From NCBI RefSeq assembly GCF_016901855.1, contig NZ_JACJKY010000006.1:1-64000 (forward strand): a stretch of 64,000 nucleotides of DNA, read 5' to 3'. The position numbers and the translations under genes were made by a program. Under the pieces are notes generated by a model. The model had not been told where the DNA came from. It saw only the letters and a program-made list of their open reading frames with translations, and did no database searches. Positions 60,041 to 64,000 of the stretch are shown here, in pieces (positions within the stretch are counted from its first letter, which is position 1; every line of letters starts with the position of its first letter). The stretch is from Merdimmobilis hominis. Lineage in GTDB: Bacteria; Bacillota; Clostridia; Oscillospirales; Ruminococcaceae.

Positions 60041-61543
60041 GTGGCAATCAAACTCATTTTGCTGGTCCTGTTTTTCGGTTCGATGATCTTCATCGGGATC
60101 TACGCAAGAAAGCACGCAACAAATGTAAGCGATTTTGTTTTAGGCGGCCGCGGCGTTGGCGCATGGCTGACGGCGTTTGCGTATGGTACGTCTTATTTTT
60201 CCGCAGTGGTCTTTGTCGGATACGCAGGTCAGTTTGGGTATAAATACGGAATTGCCTCCACCTTTATCGGATTGGGCAATGCGTTTTTGGGCAGTCTGCT
60301 CGCGTGGGTGGTGCTCGGCAAGCGCACAAGACTGATGACCAGACGCTTAAAGTCTGCGACAATGCCCGACTTCTTTGAAAAGCGGTTTGACAGCAAAGCG
60401 CTAAAAATCGCAGCGTCTGCGATTATCTTTATTTTCCTTGTCCCCTACACCGCCTCGATCTACAACGGCTTGTCCCGTCTGTTTGAGATGGCGTTTCACG
60501 TGCCATACTGGGTCTGTGTCGCGGGAATGGCGCTGCTTACGTGCATCTATGTCGTTGTCGGCGGCTACATGGCGACGGCGATCAACGACTTTGTCCAGGG
60601 CATCATCATGCTTGTAGGAATTGTGGCAGTCATTGTCGCAGTCTTAAACGGACAGGGTGGTTTTACAGCGGCGATCGAATCGCTCTCCGCGATTCAAAGC
60701 GAAACAGCGCCGAATATGCAGGGCGCGTTTACCTCGTTCTTCGGCCCCGACCCGGTGGGACTGTTTTTCGTCATCATTCTCACCTCGCTCGGCACCTGGG
60801 GACTGCCGCAGATGATTCACAAATTCTACGCGATCAAAAATGAAAAAGCCATCCGCACCGGTACGGTGATCTCGACTATCTTTGCCGTGATCGTATCCGG
60901 CGGCTGCTACTTCTTAGGCGGCTTCAGCCGGCTGTTCGGCGGAGAGGCGATCATGGAAAACGGAAAAGTGGTCTACGACGCGATCATTCCGCATATGCTC
61001 TCCACCCTGCCCGATCTCTTAATCGGCATTGTAATTATCTTGGTGCTCTCGGCGTCGATGTCGACGCTCTCCTCACTGGTGCTCACATCGAGCTCCACGC
61101 TCACACTCGATTTTTTAGGCGGCACAGTCTTAAAAAAGATGACCGAGCGCGGACAGCTTTTGCTGATGCGGATTTTCGTGGTGTTCTTTGTGGCGCTGTC
61201 AGTAATCTTAGCGATTGACCCGCCCGCGTTTATCGCACAGCTCATGGGCATTTCGTGGGGTGCGCTGGCAGGCTCGTTCTTAGCGCCGTTCTTATACGGG
61301 CTGTACTGGAAAGGCGTGACGAAAGCGTCTGTCTGGGTAAACTTTATTGTCGGCATTGGCATCACGGTGTTCAATTTGTTTGTTCCGGTCTTCTCCTCAC
61401 CGATCGTCGCAGGTGCAGTGGCAATGATTGCAGGACTCGTTGTCGTTCCGGTGGTAAGCCTTGTGACACCGAAACTCTCGAGCAAAACGATCGCGCATGT
61501 ATTTGACGATCCGCCGCACAATCCGGACCCTGCCGAATTATAA
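60041..61543 (+). CDS. Sodium:solute symporter (SSS family)
   Basis: The 500-residue, about 13-helix secondary transporter couples sodium to uptake of a small solute (proline, pantothenate, sugar or similar). Markers: NVSDFVLGGRGVGAWLTAFA and FVGYAGQFGYKYGIASTF near the start, VVVGGYMATAINDFVQGIIM, LGTWGLPQMIHKFYAIKN and SASMSTLSSLVLTSSSTLTL. The closest layout is PutP/PanF. The start is GTG 60041 behind GAAGGCGGTG; the frame is open to 59768, but that would add ~90 unrelated residues and lie before the promoter. The substrate is not determinable here. Confidence 0.9.
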   Translation: MAIKLILLVLFFGSMIFIGIYARKHATNVSDFVLGGRGVGAWLTAFAYGTSYFSAVVFVGYAGQFGYKYGIASTFIGLGNAFLGSLLAWVVLGKRTRLMTRRLKSATMPDFFEKRFDSKALKIAASAIIFIFLVPYTASIYNGLSRLFEMAFHVPYWVCVAGMALLTCIYVVVGGYMATAINDFVQGIIMLVGIVAVIVAVLNGQGGFTAAIESLSAIQSETAPNMQGAFTSFFGPDPVGLFFVIILTSLGTWGLPQMIHKFYAIKNEKAIRTGTVISTIFAVIVSGGCYFLGGFSRLFGGEAIMENGKVVYDAIIPHMLSTLPDLLIGIVIILVLSASMSTLSSLVLTSSSTLTLDFLGGTVLKKMTERGQLLLMRIFVVFFVALSVILAIDPPAFIAQLMGISWGALAGSFLAPFLYGLYWKGVTKASVWVNFIVGIGITVFNLFVPVFSSPIVAGAVAMIAGLVVVPVVSLVTPKLSSKTIAHVFDDPPHNPDPAEL

Positions 61544-61572
61544 AAGCATTCTAACAATCCCTTCTAAAAAAT

Positions 61573-61615
61573 CCCTCCGTCGCATATGTTTTGAAAAAAG
61601 CAATGCGTCGGAGGG
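61573..61615 (+). promoter_or_regulatory. Hairpin masking the ribosome site of the glycosyltransferase gene
   Basis: CCCTCCG (61573-61579) pairs with CGGAGGG (61609-61615) and, after one mismatch, CGCAT with ATGCG. GGAGGGG is the Shine-Dalgarno for ATG 61620. It may serve at once as a weak terminator after the symporter gene. Confidence 0.55.
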
Positions 61616-61619
61616 GTTT

Positions 61620-62696
61620 ATGATTACAATAAGTTTATGTATGATTGTGAAAAACGAGGCGGACACGCTCGCGCGGTGCCTTGACTCCGCAAAGGAGATT
61701 GCCGACGAGATCATCATTGCAGACACCGGCTCAACCGATCAAACGAAAGAAATTGCCGCCGCTTATACCGATCGGATCTATGATTTTAAATGGATCGGCG
61801 ACTTTTCGGCGGCACGCAATTTTGCCTTTTCCAAAGGGACAAAGGACTATTTGCTGTGGCTTGACGCGGATGATGTGATCTTAGAGGAAGATCGTGCGCG
61901 GTTTTTGACGCTCAAGCAGACGTTAGACCCTGCGGTCGATATTGTGATGATGCCCTATTACGCCGGATTTGACGAGTCGGGGCGGCTGACACTTTCGTAT
62001 GACCGGGAGCGGCTGTTAAAAAACCACCGCGGCTATTACTGGGTTGATCGGGTACACGAATACATTCCGCCAGTCGGAAACATCATCCGAAGCGACTGCG
62101 CGGTCACACACCGAAAGATTCATCCGACGACGAAAGGGCGCAATCTTTCGATTTACCGTCAGATGGAGCGCGAGGGCGTACGGTTCACACCGCGCAATCT
62201 CTACTATTTTGCCAGAGAACTGTTTGAAAACAGCGAGCCGCAGGAAGCCATCCGGTATTTTCAGGCGTTTATCGACACGAATGAGGGGTGGGTCGAGGAC
62301 ATCATCAGCGCGTGTTTTCACATGTCTGCCTGCTATCAGATGCTTGGAGATTCCACACAGGCGCTTACCGCTTTGCTCAAAAGCTTTGCATTTGACAGGC
62401 CGCGTCCGGAAATCTGCTGTCAGATCGGATACTGGTTTAAGGGAAAAGACGCAACGGAAACTGCGCTGTTTTGGTTTACGCTGGCGGCGAAGCTCGGCGA
62501 ACTGCCGCAGGAAGCCGGATTTATTCTGCACGACTGCCGCGGCTACATTCCGTATCTTGAGATGTGCGTCTGCTACGACCGGCTCGGCGAGCGACAAAAG
62601 GCAATCGAATGCAACGAGCAGGCGGCACGGTTTTACCCGGATAGTCCGGCGGTACAATATAACCGCGCCTTTTTTTCACAAGCACATAAGTCATAA
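61620..62696 (+). CDS. Family 2 glycosyltransferase with TPR-like tail
   Basis: The 358-residue protein has a GT-A domain (ISLCMIVKNEADTLARCLDS, EIIIADTGSTDQTKEIAA, GDFSAARNFAF, LLWLDADD with the DxD metal motif, RVHEYI) up to about residue 200. Helical pairs after that resemble tetratricopeptide repeats (YYFARELFENSEPQEAIRYF, CVCYDRLGERQKAIECNEQA). This is the SunS-like/GT2-TPR type that glycosylates peptides or cell-surface molecules. ATG 61620 follows GGAGGGG by four bases; the upstream frame belongs to the symporter region. Confidence 0.88.
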   Translation: MITISLCMIVKNEADTLARCLDSAKEIADEIIIADTGSTDQTKEIAAAYTDRIYDFKWIGDFSAARNFAFSKGTKDYLLWLDADDVILEEDRARFLTLKQTLDPAVDIVMMPYYAGFDESGRLTLSYDRERLLKNHRGYYWVDRVHEYIPPVGNIIRSDCAVTHRKIHPTTKGRNLSIYRQMEREGVRFTPRNLYYFARELFENSEPQEAIRYFQAFIDTNEGWVEDIISACFHMSACYQMLGDSTQALTALLKSFAFDRPRPEICCQIGYWFKGKDATETALFWFTLAAKLGELPQEAGFILHDCRGYIPYLEMCVCYDRLGERQKAIECNEQAARFYPDSPAVQYNRAFFSQAHKS

Positions 62697-62732
62697 AAAA
62701 AGACGTATCCGAATATTCGGATACGTCTTTTT
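62697..62732. terminator. Bidirectional terminator between glycosyltransferase gene and tsf
   Basis: A 16-bp perfect stem (62697-62712 with 62717-62732), loop ATAT, with A/T runs on both sides; 16 bp past the tsf stop on the minus strand. Confidence 0.9.
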
Positions 62733-62747
62733 ACAGCAAAATATCAA

Positions 62748-63656
62748 TTATTTCACCATTTTTGCGATTTCTTCTGCAAAGTTCTCTTCTTTTTTCTCGA
62801 GACCTTCGCCTTTTTCAAAGCGAACGAATTTCACGATCTCGATCGAGCCGCCCAGAGCTTTTGCTGTGTCAGCAGTGTACTGTGCAACCGATTTATCGGA
62901 ATCTTTAACGAACTGCTGATCAACCAGGCAAACGTCTTTGAAGAATTTTTTAATTCTGCCTGCAACCATTTTCTCTGCAATGTTTGCCGGTTTGCCTTCG
63001 TTCATTGCCTGAACAGTCAGGATCTCTTTCTCTTTTGCGACAACTTCAGCCGGAACTTCGCTCTCGTTGAGGTACTGCGGAGTTACTGCTGCAATCTGCA
63101 TTGCGATGTCTTTTGCATATGCGCCGAACTCTGCTTTATCAGCGAGGTCAGTGTTGAACTGAACCATAACGCCGATTCTGCCGCCGCCGTGAACGTAAGC
63201 AACCAGGTCGCCTTCCATTCTCTCAAAACGACGGATTTTCATGTTCTCGCCGATGGTGAGGATTTTCTCTCTCAGCTCTTCTTCGACAGTCATCTCGCTG
63301 TTTGAGCATTTGCAAGCCATGAGTGCGTCCATATCAGCCGGATTTTCATTGATGATGGTCAGTGCAACATCGTTTACGAAGTTGACGAATTTCTCGTTTT
63401 TCGCAACGAAGTCAGTCTCTGCATTGACTTCAAGCACAACGCCCACTTTTTTTGCGTCGTCTTTTACAGAAACAACCAGACCCTCAGCAGCGATTCTGCC
63501 CGATTTTTTCGCAGCAGCTGCAAGGCCTTTCTCTCTCAAAAACTCGATTGCTTTGTCCATATCGCCGTTCGACTCGGTCAGTGCTTTTTTGCAGTCCATC
63601 ATGCCACAGCCGGTTCTCTCGCGCAGGTTTTTAACATCAGCAGCGGTAAAAGCCAT
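62748..63656 (-). CDS. tsf: Elongation factor Ts
   Basis: The 302-residue guanine-nucleotide exchange factor for EF-Tu. N-terminal UBA-like domain with VKNLRERTGCGMMDCKKALT, then GLVVSVKDDAKKVGVVLEVN, ETDFVAKNEKFVNFV (the TDFV motif that contacts EF-Tu) and YVHGGGRIGVMVQFN in the core. The length is usual. AGGAGG-type site before the ATG. It lies 77 bp downstream of rpsB in the standard rpsB-tsf order. Confidence 0.96.
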   Translation of the reverse strand: MAFTAADVKNLRERTGCGMMDCKKALTESNGDMDKAIEFLREKGLAAAAKKSGRIAAEGLVVSVKDDAKKVGVVLEVNAETDFVAKNEKFVNFVNDVALTIINENPADMDALMACKCSNSEMTVEEELREKILTIGENMKIRRFERMEGDLVAYVHGGGRIGVMVQFNTDLADKAEFGAYAKDIAMQIAAVTPQYLNESEVPAEVVAKEKEILTVQAMNEGKPANIAEKMVAGRIKKFFKDVCLVDQQFVKDSDKSVAQYTADTAKALGGSIEIVKFVRFEKGEGLEKKEENFAEEIAKMVK

Positions 63657-63697
63657 TGTGAATTCCTCCTAAAATCATTTCGTATTTTCCAAAAGAA

Positions 63698-63721
63698 TGC
63701 CCGTGCATTTGCCCGGGCAAT
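63698..63721 (-). terminator. Weak hairpin between rpsB and tsf
   Basis: TGCCCG/CGGGCA stem followed by TTCTTTTGG on the minus strand. It may attenuate read-through from rpsB into tsf. Confidence 0.4.
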
Positions 63722-63733
63722 CTTCCATTTTGA

Positions 63734-64000
63734 TTATTCAGCTTCGATTGTCTCGACTTCTTCAGCCTCTTCGGAAACTTCAGCAGTCTCAGCGCCCTGT
63801 CTTGCTTCCAAAACAGCGTCAGCCATTGTGCCGGCAATCAGTTTTACTGCACGGATTGCGTCGTCGTTGCCCGGAATGACATAGTCAATTTCGTCCGGAT
63901 CACAGTTGGTGTCAACGATTGCAACGATCGGAATACCGAGGTTTTTCGCTTCAGCAACAGCGATTCTCTCTTTTCTCGGGTCAACGATGAACAGTGCACC
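63734..64000 (-). CDS. rpsB: 30S ribosomal protein S2, C-terminal 88 residues (5' end outside window)
   Basis: The minus frame from the window edge reads [20 protein letters not shown], then [20 protein letters not shown] and [13 protein letters not shown], the conserved C-terminal third of S2. An acidic tail ([14 protein letters not shown]) follows, ending in TAA at 63734-63736. S2 is a small-subunit protein near the Shine-Dalgarno channel. Its position ahead of tsf is canonical. Confidence 0.96.
   Translation of the reverse strand, partial: GALFIVDPRKERIAVAEAKNLGIPIVAIVDTNCDPDEIDYVIPGNDDAIRAVKLIAGTMADAVLEARQGAETAEVSEEAEEVETIEAE

Overview
The window looks like chromosome of a spore-forming Clostridia member (Bacillota). 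The evidence is a gerK-type germinant receptor operon behind a sigma-G-like promoter, strong Shine-Dalgarno sequences, sigma-A promoters with TTGACx-17-TATAAT, a preQ1 riboswitch on a queT-type transporter gene, and a Tn4451-like serine-recombinase element. Enzymes for rhamnose, arabinose and galactose side chains suggest a plant-fibre or gut lifestyle. Family-level taxonomy cannot be fixed from this sequence alone.

Layout. 1-4.6 kb: the end of an unknown gene, a two-gene ABC exporter with a duplicated permease, and a URO-D-family protein. 4.6-6 kb: a decayed GH31 glycosidase gene. 6-13.9 kb: housekeeping (prfC, tRNA-Arg(CCG), secDF, purB, a ribokinase-like kinase, a 43-residue membrane microprotein, and queT with its riboswitch). 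14.2-14.9 kb: an IS200-type insertion sequence. About 14.9-32.1 kb: a mobile or island region. It starts with TnpX-like recombinase, TnpW-like, ParB, a short RepA_N protein and a Cys-rich protein on the minus strand. A 620-bp array of eight degenerate iteron-like repeats follows at a divergent promoter region. Then come plus-strand accessory genes: a DFYGR repeat protein, a sigma-region-4 protein, a SLOG protein and several unknowns. An AT-rich patch carries an HhH-GPD Fe-S glycosylase-like gene beside a gene remnant. After it lies a translationally coupled operon of related unknown proteins, one with a receiver-like domain. The region ends with a soluble FtsH-like protease and TnpV.

32.1-42.7 kb: a MacB-like ABC transporter, then a sugar-polymer block (5'-truncated GH36 alpha-galactosidase, GH127 beta-L-arabinofuranosidase, zinc dehydrogenase, GH78 alpha-L-rhamnosidase, low-molecular-weight phosphatase). 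42.9-48 kb: an SPFH-RCC1 fusion, an EFR1-type ferredoxin-flavodoxin, and a URO-D/thioredoxin fusion overlapping a CobW GTPase gene. 48-55.5 kb: asnS, a YjbR/DUF3795 protein, lysA, purA and pcrA, all on the minus strand. 55.6-64 kb: gerKA-gerKB-gerKC, a sodium:solute symporter, a TPR-containing glycosyltransferase, tsf and the end of rpsB.

The most notable items are the iteron-like array next to the repA-like gene, the coupled operon at 26-29.5 kb with a duplicated gene remnant in front of it, the HhH-GPD Fe-S protein that appears to lack the catalytic lysine, the SPFH-membrane-RCC1 fusion, and a pair of near-identical upstream elements inside the island. Two glycosidase genes (GH31, GH36) have lost their 5' ends.
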